The position numbers and the translations under genes were made by a program. DNA of 64,000 bases from Fuscovulum sp. (lineage in GTDB: Bacteria > Pseudomonadota > Alphaproteobacteria > Rhodobacterales > Rhodobacteraceae), in assembly GCA_035192965.1 (NCBI GenBank), contig CP136571.1, positions 206,501-270,500 of the forward strand. Direction: 5' to 3'. Shown here piece by piece: positions 17,314-24,477 of the stretch. The notes beneath the pieces were generated by a model that did not search any database, was not told the origin of the DNA, and worked only from the letters and a program-made list of their open reading frames with translations. Every line of letters starts with the position of its first letter. The stretch's first letter is position 1.

Positions 17314-17998
17314 TCATCTTGTGCTGACCGAGGGGGCGTTCCGGCTGGAAGCGGACCTGACACTGCCACAGGGCGCGCGCTGCGCGGTGCTGGGGCCCTC
17401 GGGGGCGGGGAAATCGACGCTGCTGAATGCGATTGCGGGGTTTGTTGCGCCGCAGGCGGGGCGCATGCGGTGGGACGGGGCGGATATCACCGATCTGCCA
17501 CCCGGACAGCGGCCCGTGACGATCCTGTTTCAGGATCAGAACCTGTTTCCGCATCTGACGGTGGAGCGCAACCTTGCGCTGGGCCTGTCGCCGGATGGGC
17601 GGATCGACGCGGCGGCGCGGGTGCGGATCGCGGAGGCGCTGGCGCGGACGGGGCTGGAGGGGTTGGGCGGGCGCAAGCCGGGGCAGTTGTCGGGCGGGCA
17701 GCAAGGGCGGGCGGCGCTGGCGCGGGCGCTGTTGCGGGCGCGGCCGCTGCTGTTGCTGGATGAGCCCTTTGCGGCGCTGGGCCCGGCGCTGAAGGCCGAG
17801 ATGCTGGCGCTGGTGCGGGAGGTGGCGGATGAGACGGGGGCGACCGTGTTGATGGTGACGCATGACCCGCAGGACGCGCAGCGTTTTGCCGATGTGACGA
17901 TGCTGGTGGCCGAGGGACGGGCACATGCGCCCGTGGCGACCGGGGCGCTGTTTGCCGATCCGCCCCCGGCGCTTGCGGCCTATCTTGGTGCAGGATGA
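17300..17998 (+). CDS. thiQ: Thiamine ABC transporter, ATP-binding protein
   Basis: A 232-residue ABC ATPase. Walker A is GPSGAGKSTL near residue 33, the Q-loop region is ILFQDQNLFPHLTVERN, the signature is LSGGQQGRAALARAL near 130, Walker B is LLLLDEPFAALGP, and the switch His is in VTHDPQDAQ. It powers ThiP on the cytoplasmic side. The start ATG at 17300 overlaps thiP; the further in-frame ATG at 17264 would only add residues that are a frame shadow of ThiP. It is the last gene of the riboswitch-controlled unit; tRNA-Leu follows. Confidence 0.95.
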   Translation: MLQLDHLVLTEGAFRLEADLTLPQGARCAVLGPSGAGKSTLLNAIAGFVAPQAGRMRWDGADITDLPPGQRPVTILFQDQNLFPHLTVERNLALGLSPDGRIDAAARVRIAEALARTGLEGLGGRKPGQLSGGQQGRAALARALLRARPLLLLDEPFAALGPALKAEMLALVREVADETGATVLMVTHDPQDAQRFADVTMLVAEGRAHAPVATGALFADPPPALAAYLGAG

Positions 17999-18063
17999 AG
18001 ATTCTTTGCGCCGCCCGTTGACACCACCTGCGGGCTTCTTTACGTAGCCCCACATCGACTTGG

Positions 18064-18148
18064 GCCCAGATGGCGGAATTGGTAGACGCACTGGTTTCAG
18101 GTACCAGCGCTGCAAGGCGTGGAGGTTCGAGTCCTCTTCTGGGCACCA
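18064..18148 (+). tRNA. tRNA-Leu (CAG anticodon)
   Basis: An 85-nt class II tRNA. The acceptor stem GCCCAGA (18064-18070) pairs with TCTGGGC (18138-18144), followed by A and an encoded CCA (18146-18148). The D-arm has TGGCGGAATTGGTAGACGCA, the anticodon stem CTGGT/ACCAG encloses TTCAGGT with anticodon CAG, there is a long variable arm, and the T-loop is GGTTCGAGTCC. It reads CTG, the main Leu codon of these GC-rich genes. Confidence 0.97.
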
Positions 18149-18161
18149 TGTCGATCTGACG

Positions 18162-18197
18162 AAAGGGCGCGGGTTCACACCCGCGCCCTTTGTGTTT
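18162..18197 (+). terminator. Intrinsic terminator after tRNA-Leu
   Basis: AAAGGGCGCGGGT (18162-18174) pairs exactly with ACCCGCGCCCTTT (18179-18191) around a 4-nt loop, followed by GTGTTTT. It lies 13 bp after the tRNA end. Confidence 0.9.
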
Positions 18198-18281
18198 TCC
18201 CCGGTCCGTTGACCCCCGTGCGTTGACCCCTGAGCCGCGCGTCGGTATGGCTGCCCGGATACCTGCCGAAAGGACGCGACC

Positions 18282-18896
18282 TTGGCCATTTTCCTGCATC
18301 AGAACGACCTGCCCGATGGTCTGGACCTTGGCCCTGTGGTGGCCATTGATACCGAGACGATGGGGCTGGACCCGCGGCGTGACCGCCTGTGCGTCGTGCA
18401 ACTGTCGGACGGCAAAGGCGACGCGCATCTGGTGCAGATTGCGAAGGGGCAGAGGAGCGCGCCGAATCTGGAGCGGTTGCTGACCGATCCGGCGGTGGTG
18501 AAGCTGTTCCATTTCGGGCGGTTCGACATTGCGGCGTTGAAGAACGCCTTCGGGGTGACGACCGCGCCGGTGTGGTGCACGAAGATCGCTTCGCGGCTGA
18601 TCCGGACGTTCACGGATCGGCACGGGCTGAAATACCTGCTGCTGGAACTGGTGGGCGTGGATGTTTCCAAGCAGCAACAAACGAGTGACTGGGGGTCGGT
18701 GGAGCTGACCGATGCGCAGAAGGAATATGCGGCATCGGATGTGCTGTATCTGCACAAGCTGAAGGCCGAACTGGAGATGCGGCTGGTGCGGGAGGGGCGG
18801 ATGGATCTGGCGCAGCGGTGCTTTGATTTCCTTCCGACGCGGGCCGAGCTGGACCTGATGGGATGGGATGAGCCCAATGACATCTTCCACCACTGA
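18282..18896 (+). CDS. rnd: Ribonuclease D-like 3'-5' exonuclease
   Basis: A 204-residue DEDDy exonuclease. Exo I is VAIDTETMGLDP (Asp/Glu metal ligands), Exo II is HFGRFDIAALKNAFG, and Exo III is YAASDVLYLHKLK with the Tyr. It is only about half the length of E. coli RNase D because the HRDC domains are missing; short forms like this are frequent in alphaproteobacteria. It likely trims RNA 3' ends, possibly of tRNA. The start is a TTG at 18282 after GAAAGGA; no ATG fits the N-terminus. It overlaps kdsD by 20 bp. Confidence 0.88.
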   Translation: MAIFLHQNDLPDGLDLGPVVAIDTETMGLDPRRDRLCVVQLSDGKGDAHLVQIAKGQRSAPNLERLLTDPAVVKLFHFGRFDIAALKNAFGVTTAPVWCTKIASRLIRTFTDRHGLKYLLLELVGVDVSKQQQTSDWGSVELTDAQKEYAASDVLYLHKLKAELEMRLVREGRMDLAQRCFDFLPTRAELDLMGWDEPNDIFHH

Positions 18897-19842
18897 TTTG
18901 CTGGCCACAGGCCGCCGCGTGATCCGCCGCGAGGCGGAGGCGCTGGCGATGCTGGCTGAAGGGCTGGACGGGGCCTTTGCCGCGGCGGTGGAGTTGATCC
19001 TGAACGCCTCGGGGCGGGTGATCGTGTCAGGCATGGGCAAATCGGGGCACGTGGCGCGCAAGATCGCCGCGACCTTTGCCAGCACGGGCACGCCCGCCCA
19101 ATTTGTGCATCCGGCCGAGGCCAGCCATGGCGATCTGGGCATGGTGATGAAGGGCGATGTGGCGCTGGTGCTTTCGAACAGCGGCGAGACGCCGGAGCTT
19201 GCCGATATCGTCGCGCATACCCGGCGGTTCGACATTCCGCTGATCGGTGTGGCGGGGAAGGCGGAATCGACTCTTCTGAAACAGTCGGATGTGGCGCTGC
19301 TGTTGCCGACGGTGCCGGAGGCCTGTGAAACCGGGATCGTGCCGACGACATCGACGACGATGACGCTGGCGCTGGGGGATGCTCTGGCGATTGCGCTGAT
19401 GGAGCATCGCCAGTTCACGCCGGATCAGTTCCGCGTCTTTCATCCCGGGGGAAAGCTGGGCGCGCGGCTGGCGCGGGTGGCAGATTTGATGAGCACCGAC
19501 GCGCCACTGGTGGCGCATGATGCGCCGATGAGCGATGCCCTGCTGATGATGTCGGCCAAGGGCTTTGGCGTGGTTGGCGTGACGGACGGGGACGGGTATC
19601 TTCAGGGGATCATCACCGATGGTGACCTGCGCCGCCATATGGCGGGGCTGCTGGACCTGTCAGCGGGGGATGTGATGACCGCCGCGCCGCGGACCATCGG
19701 GCCGGGGGCATTGGCAGAAAAGGCCGTGCGGATCATGAACGAGAAGAAGATCACCTGCCTGTTCGTGGTGGACCCGGAGGGAAGCCAATCCGTGATCGGG
19801 CTGCTGCATATCCACGACTGCCTGCGCGCCGGGATTGCGTGA
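18877..19842 (+). CDS. kdsD: Arabinose-5-phosphate isomerase (KpsF/GutQ family)
   Basis: About 321 residues: an N-terminal SIS domain (40-170; VSGMGKSGHVARKIAATFAS and the Glu-Ala-Ser-His sugar-phosphate block PAEASHGDLG) and two C-terminal CBS repeats (200-320). It converts ribulose 5-phosphate to arabinose 5-phosphate, the first committed step to Kdo for lipopolysaccharide and some capsules. Two in-frame ATGs (18868 and 18877) are possible; I prefer 18877. It overlaps rnd upstream and the stop overlaps lptC. Placement ahead of lptCAB is conserved widely and supports a Kdo/LPS role. Confidence 0.93.
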   Translation: MTSSTTDLLATGRRVIRREAEALAMLAEGLDGAFAAAVELILNASGRVIVSGMGKSGHVARKIAATFASTGTPAQFVHPAEASHGDLGMVMKGDVALVLSNSGETPELADIVAHTRRFDIPLIGVAGKAESTLLKQSDVALLLPTVPEACETGIVPTTSTTMTLALGDALAIALMEHRQFTPDQFRVFHPGGKLGARLARVADLMSTDAPLVAHDAPMSDALLMMSAKGFGVVGVTDGDGYLQGIITDGDLRRHMAGLLDLSAGDVMTAAPRTIGPGALAEKAVRIMNEKKITCLFVVDPEGSQSVIGLLHIHDCLRAGIA

Positions 19843-20456
19843 TGGCACGGCGGGTGGCGCTGGATGGCTGGTCACGGCTGGTGGCGGCCTTGAAGGTGCT
19901 GCTGCCGCTGACGGCGCTGGCGATCCTGTCGATGCTGTTTCTGATTTCCAACCGGATCAATCCGGATGACGCCCTGCCCTATGCCGAGGTGGACGTGGAG
20001 GCGCGGCTGAAAGAGCCGCGGATGACCGCGCCTACCTATGCCGGAACCACCAGCGATGGCGCGTCGCTGGAGGTGACCGCCGCAGAGGCACGGCCCGCCG
20101 CCGAGGGTGAAACCGGGGCGAATGCGATTGGCGTTCAGGCGCGGCTGAGCACCCCGGATGGGCAGCAGACCGACCTGGAAGCCGCGACGGCACAGATGAC
20201 GCTGAACGGGACCGAGATCACCTTTTCCGGCGATGTGCGGTTGACGCACAGTTCCGGCTATCGCGTGACATCCGACGAGATGACCGCCCGACTGGGTGAA
20301 ACCGACGTTCAGGCACGGTCTGCGGTGGCAGCTGAGGGGCCCGGCGGGCGGATCACCGCGCAGTCCATGCGTCTCATGCCTGCGGGGGATGGTAGCGAAG
20401 GTTATCTTCTGGTTTTCAACGGGGCGGTTAAGCTGGTATATCAACCGGCAAAGTAA
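19842..20456 (+). CDS. lptC: LPS export protein LptC
   Basis: A 204-residue bitopic inner-membrane protein. One membrane helix is at about 17-38 (VAALKVLLPLTALAILSMLF), followed by a periplasmic beta-jellyroll domain with alternating strands (LEAATAQMTLNGTEITFSGD). LptC passes LPS from the LptBFG extractor to LptA. The start ATG at 19842 shares bases with the kdsD stop (TGATG); a GTG 3 bp upstream is the alternative. Sequence identity in this family is low, so context (kdsD before, lptA and lptB after) carries much of the call. Confidence 0.88.
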   Translation: MARRVALDGWSRLVAALKVLLPLTALAILSMLFLISNRINPDDALPYAEVDVEARLKEPRMTAPTYAGTTSDGASLEVTAAEARPAAEGETGANAIGVQARLSTPDGQQTDLEAATAQMTLNGTEITFSGDVRLTHSSGYRVTSDEMTARLGETDVQARSAVAAEGPGGRITAQSMRLMPAGDGSEGYLLVFNGAVKLVYQPAK

Positions 20457-20479
20457 ATTCTGACCGATTTGAGGGAAAC

Positions 20480-20980
20480 ATGCCCGCCGCCCTGCGCGCC
20501 TTGATCTTGACCCTGGCGCTTTCTCCGGTGATGGGCGGTTTCGCATTGGCGCAGACCAGCATCAACCTGACCGGTCTGCAACAGGACACGACCCTTCCTG
20601 TCGAGGTAACGGCTGACAGTCTGAGCGTGGATCAGGGCACGGGGCAGGCAACATTTGCCGGCAATGTCGTGGTCAAGCAGGGCGAGATGACGATTTCGGC
20701 CGGAACCGCGCGGATCGAATATCTGCCGGATGGCCAGGGAATCGCCAAGGTGCTGCTGGATGGGCGGGTGCTGTTTGCCAGCCCGACCGATGCCGCCGAG
20801 GCGGATGCTGCGGTCTATACCATCGCGTCGGGCGAGGTTGTGATGACGGGCAATGTGCTGCTGACGCAGGGGCAGACGACGATTTCGGGCAACAGGCTGG
20901 TCTATAACCTGGATGCAGGAACGGGCAGCATGGAGGGGCGGGTTCAGACAGTGTTTGTGCCCGGCAAGGCCAATCCGTGA
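20480..20980 (+). CDS. lptA: LPS transport protein LptA (OstA-like)
   Basis: A 166-residue periplasmic protein. The signal peptide ends around ALAQ (residue 25). The mature part is an OstA/LptA beta-jellyroll: PVEVTADSLSVDQGTGQATF followed by repeated strands GNVVVKQGEMTISAGTARIEY and GNVLLTQGQTTISGNRLVYN. LptA forms the bridge that carries LPS across the periplasm. A GAGGGAAA ribosome-binding site lies before the ATG. Its stop overlaps the GTG start of lptB by 4 bp, so bridge and ATPase are coupled. Confidence 0.92.
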   Translation: MPAALRALILTLALSPVMGGFALAQTSINLTGLQQDTTLPVEVTADSLSVDQGTGQATFAGNVVVKQGEMTISAGTARIEYLPDGQGIAKVLLDGRVLFASPTDAAEADAAVYTIASGEVVMTGNVLLTQGQTTISGNRLVYNLDAGTGSMEGRVQTVFVPGKANP

Positions 20981-21738
20981 AGACTGGTCCTGACCTAACC
21001 GTAACCGCCGGATCGGCGGGGCTGTCCATCCGCAACCTGCGCAAAAGCTATAAGCGGCGACCGGTGATCCGGGACGTTTCCATGCAGTTGAACCGGGGCG
21101 AAGTGGTGGCGCTGCTGGGGCCGAACGGTTCGGGCAAGACGACCTGCTTCTATGCCATTGCCGGGCTGGTGACGCCGGAAGGCGGCGAGGTGCTGATCGA
21201 CGGGCGCGATGTGACCGCGCTGCCGATGTATCGCCGGGCGCGGCTGGGGATCGGCTATCTGCCGCAGGAAGTTTCAATTTTTCGCGGCCTGTCCGTCGAG
21301 GACAATATCCTTGCCGTACTAGAGATTACGCATTCCGACCGGCACAAGCGGCGCGAGCGGCTGGAGGAATTGCTGTCGGAGTTTTCAATCACCCATCTGC
21401 GGCGTGCGCCTGCGCTGGCGCTGTCGGGCGGGGAACGGCGGCGGGTGGAGATTGCGCGCTGCTTGGCGGCGGACCCGAAGTATCTGCTTCTGGACGAACC
21501 CTTTGCCGGGGTGGACCCGATTGCGGTGGGGGAAATCCGCGGATTGGTGCAGGATCTGAAAAGCCGGGGCATCGGGGTGCTGATCACCGATCATAACGTG
21601 CGCGAGACGCTGGAGATCGTGGACCGCGCCTATATCCTGCATGACGGCAAGGTGCTGATGAGCGGGACCACCGATGAGGTGGTGCGCGATGAAACGGTGC
21701 GCCGGGTTTACCTGGGCCAGAATTTCAGGATCGGCTGA
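20977..21738 (+). CDS. lptB: LPS export ABC transporter ATP-binding protein LptB
   Basis: A 253-residue ABC ATPase: Walker A GPNGSGKTTCFYAI near residue 48, signature LSGGERRRVEIARCLA near 150, Walker B YLLLDEPFAGVDP and switch His in ITDHNVRETLEIVDRAY, the last being typical of LptB. It energises LPS extraction with LptFG, which are not in the window. The start GTG at 20977 sits in the lptA stop (GTGA). In many proteobacteria rpoN follows lptB; here a 253-bp gap and hpf follow. Confidence 0.95.
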   Translation: MKTGPDLTVTAGSAGLSIRNLRKSYKRRPVIRDVSMQLNRGEVVALLGPNGSGKTTCFYAIAGLVTPEGGEVLIDGRDVTALPMYRRARLGIGYLPQEVSIFRGLSVEDNILAVLEITHSDRHKRRERLEELLSEFSITHLRRAPALALSGGERRRVEIARCLAADPKYLLLDEPFAGVDPIAVGEIRGLVQDLKSRGIGVLITDHNVRETLEIVDRAYILHDGKVLMSGTTDEVVRDETVRRVYLGQNFRIG

Positions 21739-21991
21739 TCCCTGCCACTGCGGATGCCTGCAACGGCACCTGCGCGGACCCATCCGAACGACGCTGTTGA
21801 CAAGATGGCACGGGCGGATGCCAAATAACCGTGATGAGTGCGCAAATCGCCCTGTCCCGATCTGCCAATACCGCCGCCACGACGGCTGGTCACCTTGCAG
21901 GAACGCACTTTCGGTACCACGTCAGTTTAACGAGGGTTCGCCCGTCGCCGGTTTCGGCGCGGCCGGGCCGATTTCATGCGGAGGAAGCACT

Positions 21992-22570
21992 ATGCGATAC
22001 CAGATCAGCGGCCGACAGATCGACATCGGGGAGGCGCTTCAGACGCATGTGAAGGCCGAACTGGGCGAGGTGGTGGAGAAGTACGCCCAGCGCCCGACCG
22101 ATGCCGTGGTGATCTTTTCGCGGGCAGCGCATGAGCATGTCTGTGAAGCAACGATCCACCTGTCGACCGGGCTGACCGCGCAAGCCAAGGGCCATGCCAC
22201 GGAAATCTATGCCGCTTTCGAATCTTGCCGCGAGAAGATGGACAAGCAGCTGCGTCGCTATAAGCGCCGTCTGCGCAACCACCACAGCGCCCGGACAGCG
22301 CCTGTTGAATTCGCCGGCGGGTCGTCCTATATCCTCGCGCCAACTGAGGAGCCCGAGGACGACGACCACACTGATCTGGCGCAGCCCATTGTGATTGCCG
22401 AGATGGAGACGAAGATTCCTTCGATCACCGTCGGCGAGGCGGTGATGCAGCTGGAATTGGGGGGTCAGAAGATGCTCGTGTTCCGCAATGAAGGACATGG
22501 CGGCGTGAATGTCGTTTACCGTCGCGATGACGGGAACATCGGCTGGATCGACCCGCGCAACGCAAAATAA
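21992..22570 (+). CDS. hpf: Long-form ribosome hibernation promoting factor
   Basis: A 192-residue protein. The N-terminal YfiA/RaiA ribosome-binding domain is at 1-105 (MRYQISGRQIDIGEALQTHV, and EIYAAFESCREKMDKQLRRY), a disordered acidic linker spans about 120-135 (EEPEDDDHTD) and the C-terminal dimerising domain is at 145-192 (MLVFRNEGHGGVNVVYRRDD). The two-domain long form makes inactive 100S ribosome dimers in stationary phase. GAGGAAG precedes the ATG at 21992; the open frame upstream has no homology. ptsN follows 37 bp later. Confidence 0.93.
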   Translation: MRYQISGRQIDIGEALQTHVKAELGEVVEKYAQRPTDAVVIFSRAAHEHVCEATIHLSTGLTAQAKGHATEIYAAFESCREKMDKQLRRYKRRLRNHHSARTAPVEFAGGSSYILAPTEEPEDDDHTDLAQPIVIAEMETKIPSITVGEAVMQLELGGQKMLVFRNEGHGGVNVVYRRDDGNIGWIDPRNAK

Positions 22571-22607
22571 CGCACGCACGCGCGCGCCACAGGAACGACG
22601 ACCGCCA

Positions 22608-23072
22608 ATGGACCTATCCAAGCTATTGATTCCGGGAGCTGTTCGGATTGTCGGGCAGCTGACAAGCAAGAAGCGGCTTTTCCAGGAACTGGGAGAGCTT
22701 GCCGCGCAGGCCTATGGCATGAGCGGGGCCACGGCGATTGACGGGTTGCAGGAACGCGAAAGCCTGGGCCCGACCGGCGTGGGGCATGGCATCGCCCTGC
22801 CCCATGCGCGGCTGGAAGACCTGAAGCAGATCCGGGGCGTGTTCATCCGGCTGGAGAAGCCGCTGGATTATGACAGTGTCGATCGCCAGCCTGTCGATCT
22901 GGTGTTCGGGCTGTTTGCGCCCAAGGATTCGGGCGTTGATCACCTGAAGGCGCTGGCCTTGGTCAGCCGCACAATGCGGGATCAGGCTGTGGTGTCGAAA
23001 CTGCGCGCCAACAATGACCCGGCCAAGATCTATGCGATCCTGACAGAGGCCCGGTCGACCCAAGCGGCGTGA
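22608..23072 (+). CDS. ptsN: Nitrogen phosphotransferase system EIIA component
   Basis: A 154-residue EIIA-Ntr domain. The phosphorylated His is in GVGHGIALPHARLEDLKQI near residue 66; the N-terminal LSKLLIPGAVRI and the C-terminal HLKALALVSRTMRD helix fit the family. It receives phosphate from PtsO (NPr) and acts as a regulator of potassium, nitrogen and stress pathways. A GGAACGACG stretch precedes the ATG at 22608. Linkage hpf-ptsN is widespread. It is convergent with the sulfotransferase gene, 3 bp apart, with no terminator visible between them. Confidence 0.94.
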   Translation: MDLSKLLIPGAVRIVGQLTSKKRLFQELGELAAQAYGMSGATAIDGLQERESLGPTGVGHGIALPHARLEDLKQIRGVFIRLEKPLDYDSVDRQPVDLVFGLFAPKDSGVDHLKALALVSRTMRDQAVVSKLRANNDPAKIYAILTEARSTQAA

Positions 23073-23075
23073 GCC

Positions 23076-24473
23076 TTAACGTTTGGGAAAGAAGCCGAAA
23101 CCCAGATAATCGCGCTGATAGGTATCGCGCGCTGCTTCCTCAAGTTCACCATCGCGGATGGTGTCTAGCGCGTCATCCATGGCGTCACGGGGAAAGGTGA
23201 TCTGCGGCGCGGGTTGGCCCAGTTCGGCGCAGAGAAAGGCCAGCCCTTCGGCCAAGGTGTCTTCGCGCAGGATCAGATCGGGCGGCGCGAACAGGGCGAA
23301 GCCTTGCAGAATGGCGGATTGGCTGGCCCAGGCGGCATCGGTGCGAAAGCCGGTCTGGCCGGCAAGATTGCGCTTGAGGAATTTCAGAAAGGCGAGGAAG
23401 GCGGCGCGACGCTCAGTCGGGTCGGTGTAGGTGTCGCCGGGGCGTGGCAGGGCCACGCCGTGAACGCGGGAGAGGATGTTGCGCTGTTCCGCCTGCAACC
23501 CGCCTTGTTCCAGCGCGCAAAAGGCTCGGTGGGCCCGGTCCAGCGGATGGCGCAGGACGGTAAAGCTGCGATGGCCGGGATGGGCGCGTTTCCACTGACG
23601 CAGGGTCTTGTGGGTGAAATCCCGATCCAGCCCGCCGAGGGTGGACAGCCAGTCGATCACCGGGGCGACCGGGCCCGCCTTGATGGGCATGAACAGAAGG
23701 GGGACGTCGCGGGCGGTGACATAGCCGGGAATTCCGGCATGGCGGCGGGGTTCGAAATTGGGCGTGCGCGACAGGTTGAACTGATCGAGCCGGGCCAAGG
23801 CCTGTTCCATCGCGGCGGGATTGGTGACCTTGTCCGCCAGCGGTTCAGGGTTCTGCACGGTGAGGGAGGAATCGACAGCCTCAAGCCGCGCATCCACCCC
23901 CAGAAAGGCGGCAAGACCGTTCAGCACGGCCAGATCGGGGATGTCGTCATAGTCGATGTAAAAGGCCGTTTGCCCGCGTGCCTGCAACGCGCGCAACAGG
24001 CGGATCTGAAACTGCTGCACTTCATCGAGGTGTTCGGTGAATTCCAGCGCGTCAAAACGGGCCTTGGCCTGTTTCAGGTTCTTTGGGTTGGTCAGTTTCC
24101 ACTGACCGGTGGCCTTGGCGATTTTCAGGCTGACATAGCTTTCCACGGGGTTGCGCGTCAGCACGATCTTGGCGCAGCGGGGATCATCCATCACCAGATC
24201 GAAGATGCGGGGATCATGGTCGTGGAAATAGCGAAAGCCCGACAGGCCGGGTGTGCGTTCGCGCATGCGGCGCAGAAGGAAGGCGGGGTCTTCCTCGCGC
24301 TGTGCGAGCGTGACGCCGAGGAATTCGGTCTGGTCCTTCTTGCCGATGAAAAAGGGATTGAACGCCTCTCCATGGCAGGTGACGCCGGAAAGGGCATTGA
24401 GGTTGGCTTCGAGGAAGTTGGAACCTGTCCGCATTTCGGCGAACATCACGAAACTGTCGAACGGGCGGGTCAC
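23076..24473 (-). CDS. Two-domain sulfotransferase-family protein (NodH-like)
   Basis: A 465-residue cytoplasmic protein. Residues 1-235 look like a Stf0/NodH-type sulfotransferase: FVMFAEMRTGSNFLEANLNA is the 5'-phosphosulfate-binding loop and KIVLTRNPVESYVSLKIAKA the 3'-phosphate-binding segment. The second half has another such segment (SFTVLRHPLDRAHRAFCALE) after VPLLFMPIKAGPVAPVIDWL, where the P-loop Ser/Thr residues are mostly missing, so it may be a degenerate second domain. A PAPS-dependent sugar sulfation role is inferred. The GTG start at 24473 lies 4 bp after the stop of the GT14-like gene, so it ends that operon. Confidence 0.78.
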   Translation of the reverse strand: MTRPFDSFVMFAEMRTGSNFLEANLNALSGVTCHGEAFNPFFIGKKDQTEFLGVTLAQREEDPAFLLRRMRERTPGLSGFRYFHDHDPRIFDLVMDDPRCAKIVLTRNPVESYVSLKIAKATGQWKLTNPKNLKQAKARFDALEFTEHLDEVQQFQIRLLRALQARGQTAFYIDYDDIPDLAVLNGLAAFLGVDARLEAVDSSLTVQNPEPLADKVTNPAAMEQALARLDQFNLSRTPNFEPRRHAGIPGYVTARDVPLLFMPIKAGPVAPVIDWLSTLGGLDRDFTHKTLRQWKRAHPGHRSFTVLRHPLDRAHRAFCALEQGGLQAEQRNILSRVHGVALPRPGDTYTDPTERRAAFLAFLKFLKRNLAGQTGFRTDAAWASQSAILQGFALFAPPDLILREDTLAEGLAFLCAELGQPAPQITFPRDAMDDALDTIRDGELEEAARDTYQRDYLGFGFFPKR

Positions 24474-24477
24474 TGGA

